A DNA stretch of 64,000 nt. Source: JAMXLO01 sp963832895 (GTDB lineage Bacteria > Pseudomonadota > Alphaproteobacteria > Acetobacterales > Acetobacteraceae). Shown here one piece after another: positions 7,754 through 15,847 of this stretch (position 1 is its first letter; every line of letters begins with the position of its first letter). The translations under genes were made by a program, and so were the position numbers. Location of the stretch: positions 62,001 through 126,000 of the forward strand of contig CAWHVQ010000014.1 in assembly GCA_963832895.1 (NCBI GenBank). Direction: 5' to 3'. Under the pieces are notes generated by a model. It was not told where the DNA came from, searched no databases, and was given only the letters and a program-made list of their open reading frames with translations.

Positions 7754-9475
7754 TCAGATCGGAATGCCAGGCCGCTTCCTGAACCGACCCCATGCCACGA
7801 GAATCTCATCGACCTGTGCGTTCTGGTCCGCCTTGCGGAGATCGATCAGCCGATCGCGCAGCCGCAGGATGATATGCCCGGCCGGCAAATTCGCGGCGGT
7901 CTCCAGGCGATCGAGAAAAACCTGGCCCAGTTCCGGGTCGTCGCGCATCACCCGATAGCCGGCATAGACCAGCGCCGACGAACGCCCGTAATGCACCAGC
8001 TTTCGCGCAAAGCCGCGCAGCCGCATCAGTTCCGGATGCGCCGTGATGACATCGCGGATCTCGGACGCCGTCGGCCGCGCGTTCGGCTCGCCGGCCGGCT
8101 TCAGCTCACGCCGCCACAACAGGACCGCCGTCGCGGAGATCAGTGCCTTGTCGCCGAAGTCCTCGAACATCTCATCGACTGCCGGCGCCTTCTTGGCCTG
8201 CTTGTCGTAGGTCTCGAACGCCTCCTCGGGCAGGCCGCGCATCACCAGCACCTCGATCGGCTGGCCCGCCTCCAACACCGCCGACAGCCGATGCTGGCCA
8301 TTCAGCAACCGCCCGGAGCGTGAGAAGCAGATCGGCTGCGCGTTGAACATCCACTGACCGTTGCGGATGTCGCGGGCCATGGCCGCGACATGCGACTGGA
8401 CGATGTTGCGGTTGCCGCGGTTGGCCGCGAGGTATTCTTCGGCGCGCTCCGGCGTGATCGTCTCCACCGTCATGGCATAGACGCTCGGATCGTGCAGCGC
8501 CTCCTCGGCTTCCTGCACCAGGCGCAACTGAATCTCGTCGCGTGCGCTGGAATGTTCGGAGTCCTTCAGTCCGGCGTAGCCGGCCAGCCGCGGAAACGGC
8601 TCGCCGCTTCGCGGATTGCGGGCAATATCGTGCCAGACATAGGCCTCGCTCCGCGCACCGGCGATCGTGTCGTTGAGCGCCTTGACGCACAGCGCAAACA
8701 GCATCACCGCGGTCAGCCGCCGCGCCGGGTCGTTGCGGCCCTCGACCAGCCTGCGGCGAATCAGTACCCCGGGCTCATCCGCGTCGAACCGCTCCGGGTG
8801 CGCGATAGCGTCCAGGAAATGCCGGATCGCGGCGCGGTCGACCTGCAGCCCCATGAAACTCAGCGGCGTCCGGATCAATTCGGTAAGCAGCCGTGCGGGG
8901 TGGTCGAAGCTGAACTTGACCGCGGTGTCGATCTCCGTGCGATTCGCCTCCAGCGCACGCTCCATCCTGCTCCACGGCGGCGTCGAAGTGCCGCGGGTCA
9001 GCGTCTCGTCGTCATAGCGGATCAGTTTGGCGAGGAGGCTCGCGACCGCCGCCGGATGCGGGATGCCACGCGTCTCGAGCACTCCGGTGAACGAGCGGCG
9101 ACGCTGCTGATCGATGGTGTGGATCGTGTCGTCCGGCACGTTCTCCGCCAGCACGGTCACGAATGGCGTCTTGGCTTCGATACAGGCATAGAGACGCTGC
9201 AATCCGTCCAGCATCACCCCGTTGCGCGAAAGGATGATCGGCATGCCGTTCAGCACCCACTCGCCGGTGCGCATTGCCTGCGCATAGGCGGCGACGGCAG
9301 TCTGGTTGCGCCGGCCGGCCGGCCGTTTCACCGCCAGGAAGCTGGAGGCGGTTTCCGGGGTGATCCGCACGATGCTGAAGCGCGCCTGCCCCTGCCCGGC
9401 CTGCTCCACCTGAACAACGCGCCCGAGCGCCGAACTTGCGCCGGTGGCGTTGTCGCGGTGGTCGTCCTCAGCCAT
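7754..9475 (-). CDS. Protein with two tandem ParB-like domains
   Basis: The 573-residue protein contains the same module twice. Copy 1 (about 39-160) has ITPETASSFLA, NGMPIILSRNG and the LDGLQRL box (89-95). Copy 2 (about 340-455) has ITPERAEEYLA, NAQPICFSRSG and LNGQHRL (391-397). The G-x-[HQ]-R-L box and its surroundings resemble the ParB/sulfiredoxin N-terminal fold, which in true ParB binds CTP. A recognisable ParB HTH and parA are missing. Such proteins are usually met on phages and plasmids; here the gene sits between a FliJ-like gene and flgJ. ATG 9475 follows GAGGGG. DNA or nucleotide binding is inference only. Confidence 0.6.
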   Translation of the reverse strand: MAEDDHRDNATGASSALGRVVQVEQAGQGQARFSIVRITPETASSFLAVKRPAGRRNQTAVAAYAQAMRTGEWVLNGMPIILSRNGVMLDGLQRLYACIEAKTPFVTVLAENVPDDTIHTIDQQRRRSFTGVLETRGIPHPAAVASLLAKLIRYDDETLTRGTSTPPWSRMERALEANRTEIDTAVKFSFDHPARLLTELIRTPLSFMGLQVDRAAIRHFLDAIAHPERFDADEPGVLIRRRLVEGRNDPARRLTAVMLFALCVKALNDTIAGARSEAYVWHDIARNPRSGEPFPRLAGYAGLKDSEHSSARDEIQLRLVQEAEEALHDPSVYAMTVETITPERAEEYLAANRGNRNIVQSHVAAMARDIRNGQWMFNAQPICFSRSGRLLNGQHRLSAVLEAGQPIEVLVMRGLPEEAFETYDKQAKKAPAVDEMFEDFGDKALISATAVLLWRRELKPAGEPNARPTASEIRDVITAHPELMRLRGFARKLVHYGRSSALVYAGYRVMRDDPELGQVFLDRLETAANLPAGHIILRLRDRLIDLRKADQNAQVDEILVAWGRFRKRPGIPI

Positions 9476-9564
9476 CAGGGCCCCTCTATGGCGCGCGGCC
9501 GCGGCCTTCGCGCTGTATCCGACAGTCGGCATACGCAGTCGGTCCTTCAGACACCGGCATTCGT

Positions 9565-9706
9565 CGCGAAAATGTCTCCCAATCTGCCAAAATGCAAGGT
9601 TAATCCCGGACGGAGCCATTCTTTTTCGCCCAAGAAGGCCGCGATTTCCGAGTATGCCGAACCGACGACCATAAGTCCTTGCAAAATCCAGCGGAGGCTG
9701 CGAAAA
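9565..9706. promoter_or_regulatory. Divergent region with CGCGAAAA and TGCGAAAA boxes
   Basis: The 260-base gap between the ParB-like gene and flgJ holds CGCGAAAA (9565-9572) and TGCGAAAA (9699-9706). The same core recurs in other flagellar intergenic regions of this window (10428, 10494, 14333, 15724, 15782, 15841, 23963, 24003, 24022, 35270, 35298). It is probably a regulator-binding or promoter element for both flanking transcripts; the protein that reads it is unknown. Confidence 0.35.
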
Positions 9707-9735
9707 CCTCTGACGCAAGGACCGAAGGAGGCGAC

Positions 9736-10029
9736 ATGTCGTCCGTCAATCCGGTTGCCCAGACCCCGGCGGCCGCCAAACCCGCCGATGCCAAATTGCA
9801 CCGCGCGGCCAAGGACTTCGAGGCCATGTTCATGACCGAGATGCTCCACCAGGCGCGTCCGGCGCCCAAGGCCACCGGTGTCTTTGCCACCGGCGCAGGC
9901 GAAAAGTCGTGGCAGGTATTTATGGACCAGGCACTGGGCCAAGCCGCGGCCAGCCAGTCGGGCAGCGACCTGACGCGCGAAATCGAGCAGGGCATGAAGG
10001 CCGCACAGACCCCTGGGAGCCGCAAATGA
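9736..10029 (+). CDS. flgJ: Rod-binding protein, FlgJ N-terminal type
   Basis: The 97-residue protein corresponds to the rod-binding half of FlgJ: LHRAAKDFEAMFMTEMLHQA, then GEKSWQVFMDQALGQ. The muramidase domain of enterobacterial FlgJ is absent, as is normal in alphaproteobacteria; a separate SLT transglycosylase is encoded at 34334-35245. It caps the growing rod in the periplasm. The start at 9736 follows a strong AAGGAGG site. The stop overlaps the next start by ATGA, so the two genes are translationally coupled. Confidence 0.85.
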   Translation: MSSVNPVAQTPAAAKPADAKLHRAAKDFEAMFMTEMLHQARPAPKATGVFATGAGEKSWQVFMDQALGQAAASQSGSDLTREIEQGMKAAQTPGSRK

Positions 10030-10415
10030 CCGACATCCTCTCGCCTCTCGGACAGGCCGCGAAGCGCCTCCGCGCCGCCCTGCAAAGCGAGACCGAACTC
10101 GCCATGCGCGGCGCGGTCAACCAACTCGCCGAGGCAGCCGAGGCCAAGCAGGCCGCCTTCGCCGAATTCAGCGCCGTAAGCCAGGCGCAAGGCTGCGCTT
10201 CGGCCAACGCGAACTCTGACCGTGATGCGCTACGCGCCCTGCTGGCGGCTGCGGACGAGAATGCGAACGTGCTCGACGCGGTGCGATCCACCCTGGAGAG
10301 GCTGTCCGCCGGTCTGCGAGCTGCGCTGGGGGCGATGGTCGATCCCGGGCTCTATGGACCGGTCGGGCGCCGCGTCGGTCACGTTCCGGCCGCTCGACTG
10401 GACGCATCGGCCTGA
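10026..10415 (+). CDS. FlgN-like flagellar export chaperone
   Basis: The 129-residue helical protein overlaps flgJ by ATGA. The stretch DRDALRALLAAADENANVLDAV and the following helix resemble FlgN, the cytosolic chaperone of the hook-filament junction proteins FlgK and FlgL. Position between flgJ and flagellin, length and helix pattern support this. Sequence conservation in the family is low, so the call rests partly on context. FlgK and FlgL are both encoded further along (30589-33122). Confidence 0.55.
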   Translation: MTDILSPLGQAAKRLRAALQSETELAMRGAVNQLAEAAEAKQAAFAEFSAVSQAQGCASANANSDRDALRALLAAADENANVLDAVRSTLERLSAGLRAALGAMVDPGLYGPVGRRVGHVPAARLDASA

Positions 10416-10427
10416 TGGCCTAATCCT

Positions 10428-10502
10428 GCGAAAAGCGGCTTTGTTTGATTTACAGAAACGCGAAACGATGATACCGCTCACAACTGTCGCTGTGCGAAAA
10501 AC
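10428..10502 (+). promoter_or_regulatory. Flagellin upstream region with repeated GCGAAA boxes
   Basis: The 156 bases before fliC contain TGCGAAAA (10428-10435), ACGCGAAAC (10459-10467) and TGCGAAAAA (10494-10502). No good sigma-54 or sigma-28 promoter is visible. The boxes match those before other flagellar operons and may bind a common regulator. The mRNA leader downstream would also be the expected target of FlbT, which in Caulobacter acts on the flagellin 5' leader. Confidence 0.35.
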
Positions 10503-10571
10503 CGCAAGGGCGCGCGACACCCGCGTCAGAATGGCGCTCCCGCAATCCACCCTGAATGGGAGCCACCACCA

Positions 10572-11474
10572 ATGATCAGCTCAATCCTCACGAACTATGG
10601 CAGCATGGCAGCCCTGGAGAGCCTCCAGGCGACAAATTCCGCCCTGCTGCAAACCCAGAACCAGGTCTCCTCGGGCCTACGTGTCGCCACCGCCAAGGAT
10701 GACGCCTCCGACTGGGTCACCGCGACAACGACGAACTCGAACATCTCCAGCCTGCAGCAGGTGAGCCAGAACCTCGGCAATGCCGACTCGATGCTCGGCA
10801 CGGCCGTCGCCGGCGCTACCACTGTATCGGGCCTCGTCGCGCAGATCCGTGCCAAGGTCGCCTCGGTTAGCGATCCGTCGACCGACGTCGCGGCGACCCA
10901 GGCCGAAGTGGACCAGATGGTCCAGCAGATCGGTGCCACCGTGCAAAGCTCCGCGTTCAATGGCGTCAACCTGTTGAACGGCAGCAACACCGCGGCAAAC
11001 GGTCTGACCTTCGTGGCGGCGACCGCCAACGACTACACCGCGGCCGGAGCGACCTCGTCCACAATCAGCACCGGAGCGGCGGTCGACCTCACGACCTCGG
11101 GCACCGGCACCAATGCCACCATGGCGGCATTGTACAATCTGGTTGACAGCGGCGGAACCGGCGGCGGTCTGGCGGCCATAGCGGCAGGCACGACCACGCT
11201 GGACAATGCACTGAAGACGGTCGACACGGCGGCCGCCACGGTGAACGGCGCGGCGGCGAAGTATGGCGCCGTGCAGACCAACGTCGAAGGCCAGCAGACC
11301 TTCGTCAACAACCTGGTGAAGTCGCTGCAGTCAGGCGTCAGCAACATGGTTGACGCTGACATGACCACCGAGTCCGCACGGCTCAGCGCGTTGCAGGTCC
11401 AGCAGCAGCTGGGCACGCAGGCGCTCAGCATCGCGAACCAGGCGCCGCAGCTCATCCTCAAGCTGTTCGGTTGA
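10572..11474 (+). CDS. fliC: Flagellin
   Basis: The 300-residue filament subunit has the conserved D0/D1 N-terminus (SILTNYGSMAALESLQATNS, VSSGLRVATAKDDASDW) and C-terminus (ESARLSALQVQQQLGTQAL, ANQAPQLILKLFG). The centre is a short, Gly/Ala/Thr-rich variable domain (about 150-220). There is no cysteine. It is exported through the flagellar type III apparatus. A GGGAGCC site precedes ATG 10572. A strong hairpin follows the stop, then flaF and flbT, the classical alphaproteobacterial flagellin regulators. It is the only flagellin gene in the window. Confidence 0.95.
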   Translation: MISSILTNYGSMAALESLQATNSALLQTQNQVSSGLRVATAKDDASDWVTATTTNSNISSLQQVSQNLGNADSMLGTAVAGATTVSGLVAQIRAKVASVSDPSTDVAATQAEVDQMVQQIGATVQSSAFNGVNLLNGSNTAANGLTFVAATANDYTAAGATSSTISTGAAVDLTTSGTGTNATMAALYNLVDSGGTGGGLAAIAAGTTTLDNALKTVDTAAATVNGAAAKYGAVQTNVEGQQTFVNNLVKSLQSGVSNMVDADMTTESARLSALQVQQQLGTQALSIANQAPQLILKLFG

Positions 11475-11482
11475 CTGGACAC

Positions 11483-11507
11483 GGGGCCGGTCCCTTGGAC
11501 CGGCCCC
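11483..11507 (+). terminator. Perfect 11-bp hairpin after fliC
   Basis: GGGGCCGGTCC (11483-11493) and GGACCGGCCCC (11497-11507) pair without mismatch around a CTT loop, 8 bases after the flagellin stop. No T-run follows, so it may be a partial terminator or an mRNA-stabilising 3' end that lets flagellin message exceed that of flaF and flbT. Confidence 0.65.
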
Positions 11508-11574
11508 AAGCCCACCCGACGCGCGAAGCGTCGGCGCTATGTAGAAATGCTCGACGAGGAAGAAGGCCCGTTCG

Positions 11575-11979
11575 ATGCTCAACGCCAATACTGATCTCGC
11601 CATCGCGACACCGCGCAACGCTGCCTCAGCCTATGGCCTCGTCATGCGCACGACCGAGAGTGCACGCAACATCGAGTACCAGGTCTTCGCCCAGGCCACC
11701 GCGGCCATGCAAGAGGCCGACCTGCCCGATGCGCACTTCACCGCCCGCATCGCCGCGACCCACCGCAATCGCGAACTCTGGGACACGCTGGCCTGCCTGC
11801 TGGCCTGCGAGGAGAACGCATTGCCAGAGAAACTCCGTGCCAAGCTGATCAGCCTGGCGCTCTGGGTCAACCGCGAGACGCGGCACGTGCTACGCAGCAA
11901 CCTGCCGCTCACCGACCTTATCGAGGTCAACCGCACGATCATGCAAGGGCTCTGTCCCCAACCGGACGAGGCAAGCTGA
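11575..11979 (+). CDS. flaF: Flagellar biosynthesis regulator FlaF
   Basis: The 134-residue protein matches FlaF, which promotes flagellin synthesis or secretion in Caulobacter and opposes FlbT. Recognisable parts are the N-terminal Ala-rich helix, HRNRELWDTLACLLACEEN and LALWVNRETRHVL. It is small, cytosolic and helical. An AGGAAG site lies upstream of ATG 11575. Its stop overlaps the flbT start by one base (TGATG). Confidence 0.9.
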   Translation: MLNANTDLAIATPRNAASAYGLVMRTTESARNIEYQVFAQATAAMQEADLPDAHFTARIAATHRNRELWDTLACLLACEENALPEKLRAKLISLALWVNRETRHVLRSNLPLTDLIEVNRTIMQGLCPQPDEAS

Positions 11980-12455
11980 TGCCACTCAAACTCAAACTCG
12001 CGGCGCATGAGCGTCTCGTGGTTAACGGCGCGGTCATGGTCAATGGCGGCGGCCGTACATCGCTGATCATCCGCAACTTCGCTCACATCATGCGCGAGAA
12101 GGATGTGCTGCAGGAAGCCGACGCCAACACGCCGACGCGACGCCTCTACTTCGTGGTGCAGGCGATGCTGATGCAGCCGCCGCCCTCGGGCGAATTGCTG
12201 GACAGCTTCGCCGAGTTGATGTCGCAGCTGGCACTCGCCTATATGCGACCGCAGAGCCTGGAGGTGCTGCAGGAGGTCGCGCACCTGGTCGATGCCGGCG
12301 ATTTCTACAAGGCGTTGATGAAGCTGCATCCGCTGATCGACTATGAGGCGGAACTTCTGCAGGTGCCCTCGCACGAATGGCGCCGCGCGAAACCGCCGGC
12401 ACCGGTGAGCCAGTCCCGCCCCACGCCCGAGCCGGAGTTCGCCGCGGCGAACTGA
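11979..12455 (+). CDS. flbT: Flagellin mRNA regulator FlbT
   Basis: The 158-residue protein is a FlbT. It begins with MPLKLKLAAHERLVVNGAV and contains REKDVLQEADANTPTRRLYF, the family core. In Caulobacter FlbT binds the flagellin mRNA leader and destabilises the message until the hook is finished. Here it is translationally coupled to flaF just after flagellin, so the same feedback is likely. The last 25 residues are a Pro-rich tail. Confidence 0.92.
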   Translation: MPLKLKLAAHERLVVNGAVMVNGGGRTSLIIRNFAHIMREKDVLQEADANTPTRRLYFVVQAMLMQPPPSGELLDSFAELMSQLALAYMRPQSLEVLQEVAHLVDAGDFYKALMKLHPLIDYEAELLQVPSHEWRRAKPPAPVSQSRPTPEPEFAAAN

Positions 12456-12460
12456 ACACC

Positions 12461-13684
12461 ATGAATCCTCTGTTATCCAGCCTGGGAATTCCGACCGGCC
12501 TGGCCGGCTGGGATATCCTGCAGACGAAGACGCCGGCGGATTTCCCTGCGCTCACCAAAGATCCCGTGGTGCAGCGGGAAGTCGCCTACTTTGAGCAGAA
12601 CGCGCCACAGGCAGCCACTGCCCAGGCGCTGCTTGCCGACCCACGGCTGCAGGACTTCGTGCTGACCGCCTATGGCCTGAGCTCAGAGAACGGCATGACC
12701 GCTCTGTTGCAGAAGGTGCTCAACTCAAGTCCATCCGACCCGAATTCATTTGCCAAGCAGTTGACGGATACCCGCTACACGGCGTTTGCCAATGCATTCA
12801 ATTATGGCGGACCGGTCACGCCGGCGATTCCTGCCACGCCGTCCAGTGCCGCAGTCTCGGTCGACGGCCTGTTCGCCGGCAGCAACTTCGCCACATTCAG
12901 TGGAACCTTCGGCGGTGTCACGCTCAGCAATGTCGACCTGACCGGTGTCACCACCTGGCAAGGCCTGGCCAATACGCTGCAAGCTGCGTTTCGCCGCGCC
13001 GATGGCAATCGAAGCGATATCTCGGTCACGCTGGATGGGTTGAACCTGAAGCTCACCGATGCCAAGGGACGCGGCACCGCGACATCCTTTGCCTGGACGG
13101 TGAATCCGGCAAATACCGGGACAGCGCCGACCGCTTCATCCCCGGGCAATGTGATCGCCGGCGCTGTGGCGCAGCCGCAGCAAGGCGGCCCGAACGTCAC
13201 CAGTTCCTCGTTCATCAACCAGGTCGTGCAGCAGTACACGCAGGCACAGTTCGAACAAGTGATCGGCAACACGTCGAATACGCTGCGCGAGGCGGAATAT
13301 GCGAAGCACGAACTGCCGACGATCACCAACTGGTACTCGGTCATCGGCAACCAGCCATTGGCCAACGTCATTCAGACGGTGCTGGGCCTGCCTCAGAGCT
13401 TCGGGATGCTCAATGTCGACAAGCAGGCCCAGATACTGGGATCGCGCATGAACATCGCCGACTTCCAGGACCCCACGAAGCTCGGCAAGCTGCTCAACCA
13501 GTTCGTCGCACTGAGCACCGCGCAAACGCAGGATCCGACACAGAACCCCGCGGTACAGTTGTTGAGCGGGGCCAGTTCGACCGGCATCATCAATCTGACA
13601 CTGCCGACCCAGACAACAGTCACCGACAGCTATTCGAGTGCGTCGGTAGCAGCGATGTTGTTGAGCACAGCCGCCGGGGGGTAA
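12461..13684 (+). CDS. DUF1217 flagellar protein
   Basis: The 407-residue protein fits the DUF1217 family found in alphaproteobacterial flagellar clusters. The N-terminal helices include REVAYFEQNAPQ and LQDFVLTAYGLSSENGM; the C-terminal half includes NTLREAEYAKHELPTITNWY and VLGLPQSF. Between them (about 120-240) sits a Gly/Thr/Ser-rich beta domain starting SVDGLFAGSNFATFSG, of the type seen in hook-filament axial proteins. Function in the family is unproven; an export substrate or axial component is plausible. It follows flbT closely. Confidence 0.75.
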   Translation: MNPLLSSLGIPTGLAGWDILQTKTPADFPALTKDPVVQREVAYFEQNAPQAATAQALLADPRLQDFVLTAYGLSSENGMTALLQKVLNSSPSDPNSFAKQLTDTRYTAFANAFNYGGPVTPAIPATPSSAAVSVDGLFAGSNFATFSGTFGGVTLSNVDLTGVTTWQGLANTLQAAFRRADGNRSDISVTLDGLNLKLTDAKGRGTATSFAWTVNPANTGTAPTASSPGNVIAGAVAQPQQGGPNVTSSSFINQVVQQYTQAQFEQVIGNTSNTLREAEYAKHELPTITNWYSVIGNQPLANVIQTVLGLPQSFGMLNVDKQAQILGSRMNIADFQDPTKLGKLLNQFVALSTAQTQDPTQNPAVQLLSGASSTGIINLTLPTQTTVTDSYSSASVAAMLLSTAAGG

Positions 13685-13697
13685 GTCCCCCGACGCG

Positions 13698-13712
13698 GCT
13701 GCTTGCGGCAGC
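13698..13712. terminator. Hairpin between convergent DUF1217 and His-rich genes
   Basis: GCTGC (13698-13702) and GCAGC (13708-13712) pair around a 5-base loop, followed by GCTATTCT on the plus strand. Placed between two converging genes it could end both transcripts, but the stem is short. Confidence 0.35.
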
Positions 13713-13725
13713 GCTATTCTAACGA

Positions 13726-14232
13726 TCAGGCGATTGTGGAAACTGTGCTAGCGGCTTGCTGGCTGCTGGCTGCACCATAATTCTGCAGAGCATTCATCAC
13801 ATCGGCGGCAAGGGTGCTGCCCGTGGTCGAAGCCGCTGTCGTGGCGGCGTTGCCGCTGTCCATAAGCTGAGCAATCTGGCTGACGAATTGGTTCGCCGCA
13901 TTTTGCGTGGACCCGCCGCTGCCGCCGTGGTGATGGTGGTGGTGATGATGCGCGCCGCCGGCCTGCTGCGGGGCCGCCGGAGTTGCGCCGTTCTGCGACG
14001 TCGCCGACGAAGTGTTCGCGGATGACGCGGCGGGTGATGAACCGGTCGCCGAGGTGGTCTGGCCCAGCATCGATTGCAGATCGGTCGAGAATTGCTGAAA
14101 TACCGCCGAAAGATTCGCGGCACTTGCCGAAGACGAGGTGGATGACGAGACATTCTGGCTGCTGCCGGTATTCTGAGCCGCAGGCGGCCACCATGGCGTG
14201 GACCCGGCCGTCGCGTTAATCGACATCGACAT
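13726..14232 (-). CDS. Low-complexity protein with eight consecutive histidines
   Basis: The 168-residue protein is rich in Ser, Ala, Thr and Gln and has a run of eight His (about residues 95-102) followed by GGSGGSTQN. Helical segments around it (SAVFQQFSTDLQSMLGQ and AANQFVSQIAQLMDSG) alternate with Ser-rich linkers. There is no signal peptide and no Cys. No family is recognised. It lies inside the flagellar locus, divergent from the DUF1217 gene and ahead of a TGCGAAAT box, so co-expression with flagellar genes is likely. Possible roles are metal binding or being a secreted substrate; both are guesses. Confidence 0.6.
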   Translation of the reverse strand: MSMSINATAGSTPWWPPAAQNTGSSQNVSSSTSSSASAANLSAVFQQFSTDLQSMLGQTTSATGSSPAASSANTSSATSQNGATPAAPQQAGGAHHHHHHHHGGSGGSTQNAANQFVSQIAQLMDSGNAATTAASTTGSTLAADVMNALQNYGAASSQQAASTVSTIA

Positions 14233-14369
14233 CTCGTACCATCCTTCTGCTGGCCTTCAGCGGCGTTTGCCGCGTGGACATCATTGGGGTCATGAACGGT
14301 TCCAACATTCTTTCAAGCGCCCTCAAAATTGCTGCGAAATGTATCGGCCGTACCGATGATGGCTATTGC

Positions 14370-15710
14370 CTATTGTCCGTCGAGGATCCGACCCAGAGCG
14401 GCGAACGCTTCCCCTGCCGGAGTCCGCTCATCGACCCCCTGGCCGAGGAATGCCTCGAACTCAGGGTGCTTGACCATGGCTCGGTCCACCAACGGATCCG
14501 ACCCCACTCGATAGGCGCCCAACCGGATCATCTCCGCCATGTTGTCGTAGCTTCCAAGCAGACGCCGCGCCTCGGTCAACTGAATGTTCTCCTCCTCCGA
14601 ATGGCAGCGCGGCAGCGCGCGGCTCACCGAGCGCAGGATGTCGATCGCCGGCCACCTCCCGCGTTCACCGATCCTCCGGTCGAGCACCAGATGCCCATCC
14701 AGGATACCGCGCACCGCGTCCGATACCGGCTCGTCGTGGTCGTCGCCGTCCACCAGCACGGTGAAAATGCCGGTTATGTCCCCCTCCCCCTCCGGCCCGG
14801 GCCCCGCGCGTTCCAGCAGTGCCGGCAATTCCGCGAAAACCGACGGCGTGTAGGACCTCGCGGTCGCTGGCTCCCCAGCGGCAAGGCCGATCTCGCGCTG
14901 GGCGTGCGCCAGGCGGGTGATGCTGTCGAGCAGGCACAATACCTGCTTGCCCTGGCCGCGGAACCACTCTGCGACGGACAGTGTCGCATACGCGGCACGC
15001 CGCCGGGCCAGCGCCGGTTGATCGGAAGTGGCCACCACCACGACGGCCCGCCGCATCCCTGCCTCACCGAGCGTGACATCGAGGAACTCGCGCACCTCGC
15101 GCCCGCGTTCGCCGATCAGGCCGACCACCACAACGTCGGCGGCGATGTGACGCGCAAGCATCCCCAGCAGCATCGACTTGCCGACGCCGGATGCCGCGAA
15201 CACGCCCAGCCGCTGGCCGCGGCACACCGGCACGAAAACATCGAGTGCGCGGATGCCCGCCTCCAGGCGCTGACCCATCAGTCGGCGGCCAAATGCCTCC
15301 GGCGCGGCACGCCGCAGTGGCATCGGCTGATCGCCATGGGGCAGCGGCCCCTTGCCGTCGAGCGGCCGCCCGAGACCATCGATCACGCGGCCAAGCCAAG
15401 CCTGGCACGGATAAAGGGATGGGGCATCGGAGAGCAATACACGAGCGCCAGGCGCCAGGCCCTCGGCGCGACCTTCCGGCATGACGGTGACCTGCCCATT
15501 GGCAAATGCGACCACTTCGCCGGGCAGGTTCGAACCATGAGCTTGCACCAACACCCGGTCGCCGACCGCGACTCGGCTGCCAAAGCCGGCGACCGTCATC
15601 GACGCGCCGTGGACGGCTTCCAGGCGCCCCCACCGTTCCACGCGCGGAAGCCGACACAGGAGACCGACCGCTTCGGAAAGGCCGATCGGAGGCGCGCTGG
15701 CTCGCAGCAT
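14370..15710 (-). CDS. fliI: Flagellum-specific ATP synthase FliI
   Basis: The 446-residue ATPase energises flagellar protein export. It has a P-loop ASGVGKS with Lys178, a Walker B region in VLCLLDSITRLAHAQREI, the GERGREVREF motif and an RSVSRALP stretch typical of FliI rather than F1 beta. ATG 15710 gives the usual length; in-frame codons run to 15848 but would overlap flgB. It is divergent from flgB with about 108 bases between starts, carrying GCGAAA boxes. fliJ is not adjacent. Confidence 0.95.
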   Translation of the reverse strand: MLRASAPPIGLSEAVGLLCRLPRVERWGRLEAVHGASMTVAGFGSRVAVGDRVLVQAHGSNLPGEVVAFANGQVTVMPEGRAEGLAPGARVLLSDAPSLYPCQAWLGRVIDGLGRPLDGKGPLPHGDQPMPLRRAAPEAFGRRLMGQRLEAGIRALDVFVPVCRGQRLGVFAASGVGKSMLLGMLARHIAADVVVVGLIGERGREVREFLDVTLGEAGMRRAVVVVATSDQPALARRRAAYATLSVAEWFRGQGKQVLCLLDSITRLAHAQREIGLAAGEPATARSYTPSVFAELPALLERAGPGPEGEGDITGIFTVLVDGDDHDEPVSDAVRGILDGHLVLDRRIGERGRWPAIDILRSVSRALPRCHSEEENIQLTEARRLLGSYDNMAEMIRLGAYRVGSDPLVDRAMVKHPEFEAFLGQGVDERTPAGEAFAALGRILDGQ

Positions 15711-15723
15711 TGCGGTGCATTCC

Positions 15724-15847
15724 TTGCGAAATGTTGCAACCGCACCCTCTAACAGGTCTGCAAAGCATCTACCAGTGGTTCTGCGAAAATATGTAGACAA
15801 CTGGCAGGGCCCTGCGATATGCAAGCCGTCGACGACCCCCTTTCGCA
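15724..15847. promoter_or_regulatory. fliI-flgB divergent region with three GCGAAA boxes
   Basis: TTGCGAAAT (15724-15732), TGCGAAAA (15782-15789) and the inverse TTTCGCA (15841-15847) lie between the divergent fliI and flgB starts. The spacing of about 58 bases between successive boxes places one near each start and one in the middle. A shared regulator of both transcripts is the simplest reading. Confidence 0.4.

Noticed and set aside
8390..9835. Long plus-strand open frame opposite the ParB-like gene
   Set aside because: Antisense shadow of a gene with clear internal repeats on the other strand.
10530..10550. TGGCGC...GCAA resembling a sigma-54 promoter before flagellin
   Set aside because: The spacing between the elements is too short for a real -24/-12 promoter.
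14274..15752. Long plus-strand open frame opposite fliI
   Set aside because: His/Arg/Gln-rich shadow of fliI with no recognisable protein; the minus-strand FliI is certain.
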